NCBI GenBank assembly: GCA_037903355.1
Contig: JBAJFE010000005.1
Span: 310,001 to 374,000, forward strand
Length of the DNA: 64,000 nt
Reading direction: 5' to 3'
Origin: Trichuris trichiura
Lineage: Eukaryota; Nematoda; Enoplea; Trichinellida; Trichuridae
Shown here: piece by piece, positions 47,741-60,187 of the stretch
Layout of the letters: every line of letters begins with the position of its first letter
Position numbering within the stretch: position 1 is the stretch's first letter
Translations under genes and position numbers: made by a program
Notes under the pieces: generated by a model
Told to the model about the DNA's origin: nothing
Seen by the model: the letters and a program-made list of their open reading frames with translations, nothing else
The model's database searches: none

Positions 47741-48561
47741 TCAAAAGCAGCAAGGCAAAAGACGAGCACGAACGGGCGTTGTTCTCGAGCTGAGATAAAC
47801 TCGATCGGGCGCGTAGTCTTCCAATGGTGATCCCGCCGCGTAGCGTTCCTTCAACTCGCGAGCCAAACTTGTAAATGCCTGTTCAATATTCACATTTTCT
47901 TTTGCGGAAGTCTCAATGAGGTCCATCTGCTCGGCCTGCGCCAGCTTTAGTCCTTCTTCGGTCGAAATTTCGCGCTCGTTGATCAAGTCGGTTTTGGTGG
48001 CTGAAATGTTGATATTAATGGTGGCCAAACCTTTCAACTTTTATCCAAATATGTTAAAGGGACGAAGCATTGAACGTTAACACTTCCGGTGGACGATTAG
48101 GTTGCTTACATACGACCGGCAAAGAATTGGCATTACCTATTAGCAGTTTGACGACGTTTGGGGCGGCAAACTTTTCCACGTCTTCAAGCCAACGTCGAAC
48201 ACTGATAAACGATTGCTCACTCGTCACGTCGTAGCAGATTATAATACCATTGGCGCTGCGGTAGTAACTTTGCGTTATTGTGCGAAACCTTTCTTGGCCT
48301 CCGGTGTCCCATATTTGCAACTGCAAAAAAGCGTTGCAAATTCTTGAAAAGTAGTAAACATCACGGACGACGAACCTTCACGCGCTTTCCGTCAATGATC
48401 AACGTTTTCATCGTAAAATCTACCCCAATAGTGGTGCCTTGACGTTCAATGTAAGTACCATTTTTGAATCGCTGCACAACGCAGGTCTTGCCTACGCCCA
48501 TGTCGCCAATCAAAACAATTTTGAACAAAAAATCAAAAGAATCCTCCGGCTCTTGCAACAT
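47741..48561 (-). CDS. Rab43/Rab19-like small GTPase
   Basis: A membrane-traffic GTPase. Exons 48561-48376, 48320-48137 and 48000-47741 join in frame to 209 residues. The G1 loop is [10 protein letters not shown]. The switch I segment is [16 protein letters not shown], closest to Rab43. The G3 region reads WDTGGQERF; the usual Rab residue is Ala (DTAGQ). Then [16 protein letters not shown] follows. G4 reads TKTDL across an intron (usual NKxD; TKxD is tolerated in the superfamily), and G5 is ETSAKE. It ends LLPCCF, with two Cys one residue from the C-terminus, suitable for prenylation. QSYYRSA and FTMKTL favour the Rab19/43 clade over Rab30. The Golgi/ER-Golgi location is known for mammalian Rab43 and is only an inference here. 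CENPX lies just downstream. Confidence 0.92.
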
Positions 48562-50859
48562 AACGAATTTGATTAAGTAGGCAGCCGTACGCGCCGCGCG
48601 TTTCGAGATCAAAACAAGATTTCAACGACTCGTCCAAGCTTGTGTGCCAACCTTACCAACTCCGCTTCCTTGTCTTCCGCGCTTTTCGCCAATTACTCTG
48701 TTCGCGCAATGAAGAAAGCGGTATGATCGCTTTGGGCAAAAGAGCACAGCATGATTGAAGCGCGCTACGAAACAATGAGCAATCAACGATGCTTCTGAAA
48801 ACCCATACTGTAACTTAACGGAAAAGCAAGTTGCATTGAACTTAATCGCTGGCAATACAGAAATTTTCGCTTAATCCTTAATACGAATAATTTCTCCGAG
48901 CGACATTAGACCGACGTAATTGCATTTCGGATTCGAAGCGGAACGTAGCTTCATTGAATTCAAAAACCGAACAAGTCGAATTCTCAAGTGCAGTTCGCCT
49001 AAGGCGGTAAAAAGAATGCTTAGTTTTTTTGCCGCGAAATCACGAATCTTAAGTAAGTGAAAGAAATTAAAAACTTGTCCAAACGACCAACGCTGCTCAA
49101 ATAAAATGCGTACTCTTAGTCTTTCGCGGTGACTTGAAGCGGCAACTTACGGCCCGGCAAATGGCACCCAATTGGCCTAGCAACAAATGGACGAGCAAAC
49201 TGTCTAATGCCTGCGTGGAATCAATCAACGCCTAAGAATGATGTATGCTCTTGTACAACATAAAGGCGATGCTTAAACTTTCGGCGAGTATACAATAAAG
49301 TTGAACAACTTTGCAGTGAAAAAATGAACTCGTTGCGATATGGGCACATCCGGGAAAGGACAACAATTTCTGCTTCAATCGAGAAGAGCTGCGTAGGATG
49401 TGACGTCAAAGCAAAGTGACACTTTAAACTTTTTTTCAATAAATGCCCGTGACTGAGACGTCAAGCAAACGCGTTCGCTTTGCACCGACTCATAGGCTTC
49501 AACAAGACGAATGAATCAACAGAAGCCAAACTGAGTTGGCAACATTCCTTTTTGCTCTCTTTGTTGGCCATTTTTGGAAAACGTTAAGTTAAAAGTTTGG
49601 AACGTCAAAATTTCACCGCGAAATGATGTCAAGGCGAATCGCTTCCGCTCGGCTGCTGTCAAGAACTGACGCGAAAGAAATGGAAAAAGAAATCCTTTTG
49701 ATAATTCAAAAGGAAAATGGGCGAAAATCGTCGTTCAACTTTCGACAATTCACTTCCCGCGAGAAGGCGAGCGTATGGCGCGGAACATTTTATCGAGCGG
49801 AAATGATAATCAATGTCATTCAATATGGGACAATCGATTGTTTCTATCAAGGCGGAAATCAAATTTCTTCGCAAGACTTAAACGGGAACGGAAAAGTAAG
49901 CGGCAAAGTCCAAAAGACAACGATTTCTTTTTAAAACAAAGTTCGAGGATTAAGAGAGCCATTTGAATGTATTAAACTGCTTCAGCGGAGCCGCGCGCTT
50001 AAATAAACTACGGGTTATAGTTCGAATGAAACGGGACATAAAGCAGCGATGACTGAACGTGCAAGTATGCTTACAACTTCACTTTTAAACTAAAATGGGT
50101 ACGTTTTGAAAACGTGCTGTCTTGGTACGGGACCATATATTTTCATAATGAAAAAACTTTATTACGGATCGGTTCCCGTTTATGTATATAGAAAAGAGAC
50201 TCCGGAGCTTTCGGGTCATTCGAGACCCGTCATCAGCGGTCTAAAGTTGTAAATTTATTGTTTACAACTTTAGACCGCTGATGACGGGTCTCGAATGACC
50301 CGAAAGCTCCGGAGTATCTTTTATATACATAAACGGGAACCGATCCGTAATAAAGTTTTTTCATTATGAAAATGGGTATGTATTTAATCCAACGCTTGCA
50401 TTGGACAATAGCAAACAAAGGCAAGCCGAAGAGCACCACTTCACGATAAGATGTTAAAAGAGGAGGGAAACAATGTGATTATAAGCTGTTCTTGTTATCC
50501 GTCTATGAATTGTCGCGGCAACAGCGTGCGTAATGTAAGATTTTAATAAAACAATAAGCAGCAGCGACGCGGGTTATTTTTAAAAAGCTGTTCCACAGTA
50601 ACACTTAGAAAATGAACCTACTTTTCTTTTATTTAAACAAGAAGCGCGGGGGCGTTTAAAAACGCGCTTAACTCGTAGTGCGTTTCAACCGAAAAGAGCT
50701 CTTTTCGAGTTTAAGCAAATAACAGTCGCTAACAGGCGTACTGTAAGTAACACCAACAATTCCAAAAAACGAAGAAATTATCAGCTTTGTAGGAAAGGGC
50801 ATTTCAAGTCACGTCATTTTTTAATGCCAAGTTGCAATTCCGAAAAGTGTCTACGCAAA
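48562..50859. other. Intergenic, holds a large palindrome
   Basis: No gene recognised between the Rab start and the next small reading frame. The only structure is the fold-back element at 50141-50371. Confidence 0.5.
50141..50371. mobile_element. Near-perfect 231-bp palindrome, fold-back/MITE candidate
   Basis: Arms of about 110 nt are almost exact reverse complements around a ~10-nt A/T centre at ~50251-50260. Landmarks are TTTCATAATGAAAAAACTTT, CGGATCGGTTCCCGTTTATG, CTCCGGAGCTTTCGGGTCA, and their mirror copies. The tips TTTCATAATGAAA/TTTTCATTATGAAA are themselves palindromic. It carries no reading frame. Confidence 0.85.
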
Positions 50860-51051
50860 CTAAGAGGCCAAACGAGGAGTCGTCCTGCTTATCAATATAT
50901 GAAATTCACTTAATCTCTCTTTAAATTTCAAATGCGTACATGCCCACACCGCGCCACCTGTAACGGAGAAAAGTAGAAGCATTATCAGCATCGAAATTGG
51001 ACTGCTATTTGAAACGCGCATACTTTGAGGGGAAACCATTAAGGCAATGGG
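50860..51051 (-). CDS. Small single-pass membrane protein candidate
   Basis: A 63-residue frame starting MPIALMVSPQ, with one hydrophobic segment (SMLIMLLLFSVTGGAVWA) and then a basic tail. A TTTTTTAG acceptor-like site lies five bases before the ATG, and the frame is 242 bp downstream of the HPS1-like stop on the same strand. No family is recognised. It may be a small membrane protein or chance. Confidence 0.3.
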   Translation of the reverse strand, partial: PIALMVSPQSMRVSNSSPISMLIMLLLFSVTGGAVWACTHLKFKERLSEFHILISRTTPRLAS

Positions 51052-51292
51052 CATAAAAACTAAAAAACCCCTCAAAATTAAGATACGTCAAATTTTCAAA
51101 GACCATCAAACAGTGACAATGCTTATGCATGGTTTTTCCGGGCAAATAAACGCTTTAATCGCCTCACCCATTTTGCCTACGAGCTATGACCGCGACGTAT
51201 ACAGTAAGCTAAATTCAGGTTCCATTCATGCGCTTTCCAGTGGTTTGAACATATTTCAGCTTATAATGGAAAACCGAGAGTTGGCAGCAAAA

Positions 51293-52978
51293 CTAAGCAT
51301 TGGGTGCCGGATGGAACTGCCACGACTGCTCAACAAGGTCATGCAGCTGCTCGGCAAGATACCACGTCTGCCATAAAGCCAACGACAGATTTATAAAACC
51401 AGCATACGCTGCAACAATGTAAGTGCTATCCTTTTTGAAAATATCATCGCTATTTTTGGCGGCTGACTGTCGACGAGCTAACTGCATCAGTTTTTTGAAC
51501 GAGTGGCTCTTCAATTGATCAAGTTGTTCTGCATAAGCACGCTTGATTAAAATGCACACATATTGTTGATAACGAAAGCAGTACAAGTTGGCGACCAGCT
51601 GGTCAAAGCGAATAAGCAGAAGAACGTTGACCAGGTCAACGCGGCCGGCTTGCAAACGCAAATGACCATTGGTCATTCCAAACACGTAAGCTTCAGCGTC
51701 AAAGTCCAACGTCGACGCCAATGGTCCCGTCGCGTGAAGTACCTTTTCAAAAACGCATTTACGCAACTGCCTATAGCCAATTTGGGAAGCGCACAACAAC
51801 GACTCGCAACATACGTTGAACAAGTCCAAATTGGACTGCTCTACTCTGCCACAATACAACGAATAGACTCTGTCCAACATTTCGCGCAAAATGCTTCCAA
51901 CTTTACGCATCGATGATATCACGTCGCCGCCATTATTTTTCAGTTTGCTTTTCCTTTCGATCAACCGACTTGTTACGTCGTTAAGGGCGGTTTGCAAGTT
52001 ATTCAAATGAGTGCTGTCGTTACACTTCTTCAATTCAACTTTCAAACGTCGCACAAAAATTTTATGCCGTTCAACTAACTTCGCGCTACTGACGGATGAA
52101 TCTTCAGAGTTGCGGTACACGTTCGTTCTGACTAATTCCAATTCCATAAAGTGACTACTCAACAAAGTAAGCAAGTTGGAATGCTTCATACGCACAATGC
52201 CAAAGAGACAAACGCTCACCGATAGCCGATAGAAATAGACGTCGACCGCGGTAAGTGAACAGGCGTCGTCGTCAAGTTGTACAAAAGCACTAATTCTATG
52301 CGACGGAGCCGACTGGTCGTCAACCAAACATGAAAGTTTAACCAACAAGAAAAGCATACGCGAACTCCACTTTCGGCCGCAGTATAAGTTCGTACGATGA
52401 CCCTGTTCGACATATACAACTCCATCCAAACTGTCAGAGAAAAACATCTTCAAAAATAGGATAATTATCTTAGCTATAGTGACATGCTGTTTGTTCATAC
52501 TATCTCTAAGATTGGAATTTATTAAGACGTCCGTCTCATTGAGACTATGTTGGCAACATTCCACAGATGTAAGCTCACGCAACAGTCTTTCGGCTATTAA
52601 ACTTTGCTCCTGCAATTTCTCCGAACTTAGAGCGCCCAAAAGTGGTCCGAAACATAGGCGCAGTACGGCCTTTACGGTATCCATGCTTATGCGTGTATTG
52701 GGCCCACGAATAAGCACAACGGTAAGACCATCTTGCTCAGACAATTCTACGGAGACAGTTGCCGACGCGATGTTCGATATTCGGTCTTCAAAACGGAGTT
52801 GGTAAGTCTCGCATAGTACAAGCAATGGAAGAAAGGAGAACTCAGCCTGACGATACTTCGACGAAAACGAGGCGGCATCATCACCGAAAGCTGTTGCTGT
52901 CAAGCGGCTCTCCAAATGCTCATCGAAATGAATAAAACGCAAGTCTTGATGAAGCCCAAAAACAACCACTCCAAACAT
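51293..52978 (-). CDS. Large single-exon protein, possibly HPS1-like (longin-type)
   Basis: 561 codons with no intron needed. The N-terminus (VVVFGLHQDLRFIHFDEHLESRL) resembles the first longin domain of HPS1 (human LFYWTDQEFEESLRLKF), and the following LPLLVLCETYQLRFED..VVLIRG..VLRLCFGPLLGAL block has the helix-strand order of that family. Later blocks (YRQLRKCVFEKVLHATGP, FRYQQYVCILIKRAY, SLALWQTWYLAEQLHDL) are not clearly assignable. If correct it would partner HPS4 in BLOC-3, a Rab32/38 exchange factor. Mediator and CCZ1/MON1 relatives were considered and fit less well. The ATG at 52978 follows a TTTGGTAG acceptor-like site. Coding status is strong; identity is weak. Confidence 0.7.
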   Translation of the reverse strand: MFGVVVFGLHQDLRFIHFDEHLESRLTATAFGDDAASFSSKYRQAEFSFLPLLVLCETYQLRFEDRISNIASATVSVELSEQDGLTVVLIRGPNTRISMDTVKAVLRLCFGPLLGALSSEKLQEQSLIAERLLRELTSVECCQHSLNETDVLINSNLRDSMNKQHVTIAKIIILFLKMFFSDSLDGVVYVEQGHRTNLYCGRKWSSRMLFLLVKLSCLVDDQSAPSHRISAFVQLDDDACSLTAVDVYFYRLSVSVCLFGIVRMKHSNLLTLLSSHFMELELVRTNVYRNSEDSSVSSAKLVERHKIFVRRLKVELKKCNDSTHLNNLQTALNDVTSRLIERKSKLKNNGGDVISSMRKVGSILREMLDRVYSLYCGRVEQSNLDLFNVCCESLLCASQIGYRQLRKCVFEKVLHATGPLASTLDFDAEAYVFGMTNGHLRLQAGRVDLVNVLLLIRFDQLVANLYCFRYQQYVCILIKRAYAEQLDQLKSHSFKKLMQLARRQSAAKNSDDIFKKDSTYIVAAYAGFINLSLALWQTWYLAEQLHDLVEQSWQFHPAPNA

Positions 52979-55900
52979 GCCTACCAAAGTTCATACGGAC
53001 AACTGACCAGCGGACACTGTCAACGTCACTTATCAACAATTAATATTAACACTGAATTCTCATTGGCTTCGTGTGTCGCGCTTGTTTGGGTTAGGAAGGA
53101 AAGTGTGTACCCGCGGAAAGATAAGGCGTACGTAAGCTCAAGCTTTTGCGGTACAAAAGGGAAACTTCATGGAGCATTACAAAACCGACATTCCGCGCCG
53201 GTAAGGCGGCGGGACGATCCTAAAACCATTTGACGGATCTGCGCGCGTAACTACTAAGAAATCCAAAAGACAACGATCATCTAAGGGCAAGTACTGCCCC
53301 GCGCTTTTCGGTTTAAAAAAAATAAAGTCGATCTGCGGGCCATAGCGGAAAGTTTACTTGACGAGGGCGAACTTTCATCCATCTTCCTCTCTTGAAAAGC
53401 GCTCACGTGTCAGTTGTGACAAGGACGATGTTTACTACATTGGAAAATTTGAAGCGCAAGAAATTGAACCGCCGAGTAGATATTAGACATATAAGGAAAG
53501 GCTAACCGCCAGATACGCCTTATTGGACGACTGATGTCGGTGGATTTCTCTGATTGCTTGCCGGCAGCAAAGGTTTGAAAAAAACCGAATCGCAAATGAA
53601 GTTGACAAGCGCAGAAATACACAAGCGTTGGGCCATAAATGAACGAAATAAAGAAAACAAAGTCTCGACATTACACGAAACAAAGTCAGAGTGCTACGCG
53701 CGTCTCCACTTCCTTAATATGATTTTCATATACAGTTAGAATTGCGACTGCTCTGCTCATAATTATTACCTAACAACCGACATAGGAACAAATGCACCGG
53801 CAGAAGGATAAATCAATGAAGCGCAAAGATAATACGAGCCTACGGCACTGAGAGCTGCGATATTAACAATGGACTAACAATCTATGCTGATAATGAAAGA
53901 GACGACTCCGATTTGAGCTCAAGTTTCCCCATCGCAGTTAAGTGTTTTGCCGATAAGGATCAATGACTATCGTGCACGCTCGCCTATAGGGTCATCAAAG
54001 CAAACTCAACGAAGGAGAGAAAGGCCGGCTGGTCAATTAAGTTTAAACCGGAAGTGAGTCAACAAAATGGTCAAAGCGCAACATTTTTCTTCTTAGAAAT
54101 TGGCCGTTTCCAGTTCAGCGTAATCTAACAAAAAAGACAACTACAACAACAACAATACCTTAAAAGAAGGCAACAGGCCAATCCCGAAACGGCTGCCATT
54201 CTTTTGCTTCTGGAAATTAAGAGGTCAGCAACAAGCGTAATCTGTTCGCAGTGGCCAAATTCAAAAAAAACCAATATCGCTGTCACGTTCCCAATCTGGG
54301 GCAGAAAATCTTTTCGCAAAGAGTAATAAATTAGCGCTTTATTTTCCCGCCACTGCTTTTGAATTGCAAAAAGATTTAAACGAGATACTGGTCTTTTCGA
54401 GTTTTTCCAGCTGCGCCCAAGTAACGAACGGCAAGTTGAAATTCTACCGAATGAAGACTGTACGCCGGAGAACATCTCAACTTGCAGAAACTAACTGGAA
54501 CAGCCAAATCAAACAAAAAAATTCAACATTTTCAACTTACAAAGCTGTTGCGAACGGGACAGCACAACAACGATTACTTCAGTTGCAAACGGCTCAAATT
54601 ATTTCAGATGATGACTTTTACCCGCCCTTAACTGCCAGCCTAGAATATCTACGCTCTATTGCTAGCGTAAGCGCAAGTTTCTTATATTTACTACTACTAT
54701 TTACTGTTTCGTTTTTTGAGCCGTCTTCAGCCCTTCAATTACTGTAAAACCTCCCTAATCTGAACGCGTCGGGGTGGGGGGTAGTTCGGATTATGGAGGA
54801 GGCTTACAGTAGGCCACAGAAAAGCAGGTAATGCAATTTTAGATGCATGTTCCTGGCGCCTACAGTGCGATGTCAGCCTCTGCAAGCGGTGAATAGCTTA
54901 ACGAGGGCAGCGAAATCCGTCTGATCAAGGAAAACGACTGACCAGCAGAAACCAGTTTCTTAAATGGTGTGGACGCAGTACCGCGTAGCGACATGGAAAT
55001 AGTTCCCATGAACTTATTCTTCCATATTCGTAGTTGCCGTCCAACTCTGTTGGCTCGAAAAGAAATTGAGTTAGCGGCTGATTATTGCGTTATACGAGAA
55101 AAGATTGTGGTTTTTTTTATACGATTGAAAATGACCAAGTTTTTGATCCACAATTCTGTTTATTTGGAGGAAATTAAGTCTCATGGTGTCTTGCTGCAAT
55201 CAGCTTATGGGTCGAGATTGGTTCGACAGAGCCGTGGCTGGTCTGCGCCTATGTTAATGTATATCGAAAGGAACGCTGGCAGTTTGTTTACTGCCTTTAT
55301 AGCCGTTGCCGCCAAGTGACTGCCCGTTTCGCACAGGTAGCCTAATTATCTTTAAGGTATACGGTCGTTCTATTGTTCTCTTCGACGAGTTCGGATTAGA
55401 GAGAGAGAGAGAGCAAATACGGGCTTCGATAATGGCAACTTTTGTACAAACGCATTTGCCGGTAAGGTCGCTTTAGCAATAAGCTTGATTTCGCTGTTCA
55501 AAAATCGGCAAGTTTGTTTCAGCTCAAAGTCTTGATGCAAACAAAAGCCTACAGAACGGTGTTTACAAAATGAAAAACTCATATCACGCTGATCAACTGC
55601 AAAGACTCGTTTCGGCCGTTGAAAGTGAACAATCTGGACATGTCTCTTAAGGTTTCGTCAACAAATCGCGCGGGGCACCAACCGGTGACACGGTCGGATA
55701 AATCAAGATGACGTTTTAAAAGGAAATCAGTTGAACGACGATAACCTGATCACATGATCGGCTCGGTGGGCCATTTAGACAACGCTAACTAATCATCCTT
55801 CTCCGCGCAGCCATTTTCCAAATCCAATCACTTCGCCGCAATCCTTTCAAAGAACGTCGCTAACTATGAATGCTGTCCCCACAATCAGTGAAACAATCGA

Positions 55901-58393
55901 CCGTTCAATCACGATCAACGAAAGTGTCGCCGAAAATCTGCCTTTTCTCGCGAGAAGACCATTAGCGACGGAATGCCAACAAAGTTAGACAGGCAAAAAG
56001 TGGCCCCAACACGTTCGATTCAATGAAAAAAAGTACAGAGGGCCTTTTGGAGAGGAGAAAAATTAGATGATCGACCATTTTCGTCTTCGCAAACAATTTA
56101 ATAACGAAGACATGGGCGGTACAAGCCAAAGCGAGAAAAAGCTTAGCCGTAATGATCGCCTCACTGCTGCGCCCCATCAACCAGTCGACAATACAACGTG
56201 GCAAAGGCTACGACAAGGAAGACCAGTAGATACATTGCCAGCAATGTATGCATATAGCAATGTACAACGGTGGAATTGACGCCGCTCAGCGATTGGCTAT
56301 GTCTTGTACGCGTCGTCCGGACGGTTTTGATTGAAGCAAAGATAATGGAAAAAACAAGTACGAACAGTAACAGCTGCCTCAAGGCGCACATCAACCTATG
56401 GTATAAAAGCGCGTAGTCGGCCGGAGAGCCCATGCAGACCAAAGTGAGTCACATTGCGAGACAATGGAACAAGTAATAACAAAATATGCAAATGAAGTAG
56501 CGTCAAAACGGGAAAAAGGTCTTTGATACCAAGGCTGGGAGCTGGTGCCTTCTGTTGCAACAGGTTGTACGACGAAGGCCAAAAGGCAAAGTAAAGCAAG
56601 ATTTATGGGCTAACCTCGACGGCACCAAAAGAACATCCAACCCATCGATCATAAGAAAACATTGCACAAAAGCGAACGTTCAGGATTGAAGGACACCAAA
56701 GCGAGTTATATTTGACAATCGTAAGAGAAGCATTAGCCTGTACTTAACTGGACGCCAACGCGGTCGCCTATCATTGGCTTTCGTCATTGAAGCCAATCTT
56801 TGATGAACTACGACGCGGAAGGACATCAACCGCCCAAGGGATAGCAATCATCGACAGACTCGTCATTTGGCTGCATGAAATTGCTTCACGCCCATCGACG
56901 ATGGGAAAACAATAAAAGCAACGAGCTTTCAATAAATTGGCCAAGCAAAGTTGAAAACTAGTCGCCACGGCCGAATTTGGCATCCTGCTGATAAGCTTAT
57001 GGAACAAAAGCCTGTTTACGGGCATAGTGAAACGAAAGTGGCTATTCAAAGAGAAGGCCCAAGTTGCCATAGACGCCGTACAAGTGTATCATTTTCACGT
57101 TAAGCCATAAACGGCTAACACGTGAAGGCAAAGGCGAGGCAATTTCGACTTAATGAAAAGCGTCTACAAGATTTGAAAGGAACGATAAAGGCCGAAGCTG
57201 ATATTCAAGAGGATCGATTGAATTTGTGCGCTGGCTATGGCGGTAAGACTTTGCTAGTTGAATGATTGAAAAGACCGGTTGACCACTACTTCCTATTGTC
57301 CCTTTCAACAAGCCGTACGTGGACAAGCAAATATCCTATAATTGCAGTCGGCACAAATGGTACGCGCGCGCGTAACTTTCGACAAAAACGCGCCGAACAA
57401 AGCCTACTGCCTTATTGAAAAATTACTTGTCAATCCTAAGTTAATGCGAACAAAAGTAACAGCTTGCAACAGTTACCAACTGACTGGTGAAGAATGCCCT
57501 CGGGACGTAGCCTTAACGGAGCAAAGAGATTCAATGACCAATTGCTCATTTCTCAAAGCTGCCATGGCAATTACGTACAAACTGCCAATTTCTGAAAAGG
57601 CGAAGAAAAGAAAGACCATTTGACCAAACTGGTCTCAGATAAATGCAACAAAAAAGTTTTGAACATTGGACCAAAGAAATATTAGCACTACTTAAGCTGC
57701 CTTCGATATCTCTATGGCCATACAACTACACACTAGCAGCAGTGACCGCATGAATATCATAGATATGACTATTCGAAAACAGAATTTAAATTTACCACGA
57801 CATAAGGCAGTTAATTGCATGGAAAAGAAAAAGCACTCATTTTGTACAGAGAACATTGGTTTTTATGTCTGACGTTAAGGTCAACCCCGATTTAATGTAG
57901 CTCAAAATTATAACAGATTCTTCTTTTCCCGCCTTTAACGAATGAACTGATTACAACATATCAATTCATTCATTGAAGGCTGGAAAAAGAAGAATACTGT
58001 AACTATTTTTTGTGTCATAATTTTGGGCGGTATTAAAACGGTTTCACCTTAGCATCACGCATGAAAGAAATGTGCTTTTTGAAAAGCTGCACTTTCTCGG
58101 TTTCTTGCTGCGTTCGCGTAGCATGCAAAGGCTTAGTCGTCACTCACCTCGGAAAAACAACACGCCAATATTGCGTACATGATTTTGTCCATTTCCAGCG
58201 TTGCTTTGGCCATCCGTAAGTTGTTGACAATCTAAACAACTACAAACTAAAAACTACATCCTTCCTTCTTGCAAGACGAACATCTTTTCAGCAAGAAGAG
58301 CATTTACTAAACGCGCGGCACGGAAAGATAACGGAAAAGAAGACGAGGCGGTCAATAAGTTGCAAGAAATTGATAAAAGCAAAATCTTACAAT
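52979..58393. other. Intergenic region, ~5.4 kb
   Basis: No recognisable gene. Scattered frames of 60-128 residues on both strands show no domain, consistent composition or splice chain. A short GA run sits at ~55398-55413. Confidence 0.5.
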
Positions 58394-60187
58394 TTATTCA
58401 CACCACTTGCTTATGTCTTCGTAATCAATATTGTCGACGACGCGTCCTCTGGTTAACCCCTCTTTAATTCTGATGGTTGCACAGTATCTATCAACGTCTA
58501 TACTTTCCAACGTGGCCTTTGAACCTCTGTAAGCCCCGTTGACTACCAGAACTGTTTTGTTCAATGCGGGAATAACCGTTTCCAAAGACTTTTGGTGAAC
58601 ATCCAAACTTTCGTCCGTTTCTAAAAGCGACACCGTAGCTGTACATTCCTCTTCTTCGACACTTGTAACGACGGCTTTATGACCAGCGTACTGTTTTCCA
58701 TATTTGGAGCTAACAATCTTGACCACAATACCTTTATGAAGCCAACATTCCCTACGATTTCTAAGCTCTTTACGGCGCTCTTCAGCTTCCATTATTTCGG
58801 CTAAGGCGGTTTTCGACGTTCTGCTAGACTTGCTGGACGCTACGGAACAAGCTACCGATCCTTCCCTGTAGGACAATTGCCGCTTCAAAGGATTGACCAC
58901 TTCCCTTGAAGGAGCTTCTATTTTGGAAACTACCGTAGCAACGGTGGGCAATTTGAATTCAATCTTCTGATCGTCTTCGCGCTTCAACTCCGACGGAACC
59001 GGTTCGGTCGTTTCCGTCTCACCATTTCGTTTTTGCAATTCCAAGGCGCGCTCAGCCTGACGCATGATCATCTCTTGCGTTCGCTCCTCGTCGTCCTTGT
59101 CCATTTTTACCTTCTTAGCATGCTTCTCTCGTCGCTCTTCCGCCTCTTTATCAATGTACTGTATGTACCATCCCTTTTCAGTTTTGTCCACTTTGCAAAT
59201 ACCAACGCGACCAAGATAATTGACAAAACCGGTTAGAGTGTACCAACACGTGGAATTCATGTGGATATGATGACGGTCCTTAAAGCATATTACGAAATTA
59301 CTACTTCATTTTCTGGAAAACAACCAAAAGGTTGCTAAGAAGAATTAGCTGAAGGTATGACGTCTTTTCCCCCGCAATCACAAGCAGCGCGCCCGCAGGT
59401 TTCAATATTGACCGCTAAGCATAAGGCTAAGTATTGACTTCGAGTTTAGAAAGCAAAATGCAAAAGAAATGAATAGCGTGACTCTATTCTTTAACATTAG
59501 ATAAATTTAGGGTAGTACCAGGCAAGATAATTGCAAAAGTAATTAAACTGAAAGTTTTCACAGCCGCCGAACGGGATTCTAAGCGCAATGGTACCTACTT
59601 TACATTCATACTGTAGAAAAAGAGGAAGCGTATGAACAGAAAGTAAGGAGACTACATCTGACAAAACAGCGCGCCAGATGTTACGGTAACTGAAGATAAA
59701 AACGAACGATCAGGTTACAATGAGGCTCGACTTGAGTAATTTATAAAAAAAAGCGAACCTGACACGGTGTGCAAATGGGTTCGCTGTATTAGCGGAATTT
59801 TTACTTTCAACGCTGTTGCCTTACTTAAGCAACGTAGCAAAACGCGCGGAACCGAAAGCTTGTGGGAAAACAAGGAAAAACGGCTACCTTAATGTACTCT
59901 TGATAAACCGTATTCGCTTTGACCCGCTTCGTTCCAAACTGGCGCCTTAGTATGTCCAGGAAGACTTTTTGAAATTCCGTACTGAACTCGTTCATATATC
60001 GACCGGGACATTCGGAAAACAGTAACAACTGTCGCTGGTGAGACTCGGAAGTAAGGTGGCATTTGAAACCGTTCTGATCCCTGCATTGCTTCTGGCACAT
60101 TTGACAATACCATCTTAGCTTCTGCAATCCCTTCGCCTTGATCCGATTGGCGATGGCTTTTGGGGTAAAAGGTTCGTGTTTCGGCAT
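58394..60187 (-). CDS. KIN: DNA/RNA-binding protein KIN17
   Basis: A conserved nuclear zinc-finger protein linked to DNA replication, repair and RNA processing. Two exons (60187-59888 and 59278-58394) join at phase 0 to 394 residues (human 393). The start MPKHEPFTPKAIANRIKAKG is followed by the C2H2 finger WYCQMCQKQCRDQNGFKCH..SESHQRQ. A winged-helix-like region has FGTKRVKANTVYQEYI, then the GWYIQYIDKE block. A charged coiled linker follows. The C-terminal tandem SH3-like/KOW part contains WLHKGIVVKIV, ETVIPAL, VLVVNGAYRG and the terminal VDNIDYEDISKW. All domains are intact. The intron is 609 nt. Confidence 0.97.

Noticed and set aside
54364..54747. Plus-strand 127-codon frame ending in a hydrophobic stretch
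   Set aside because: No recognisable domain or splice partner; treated as chance.
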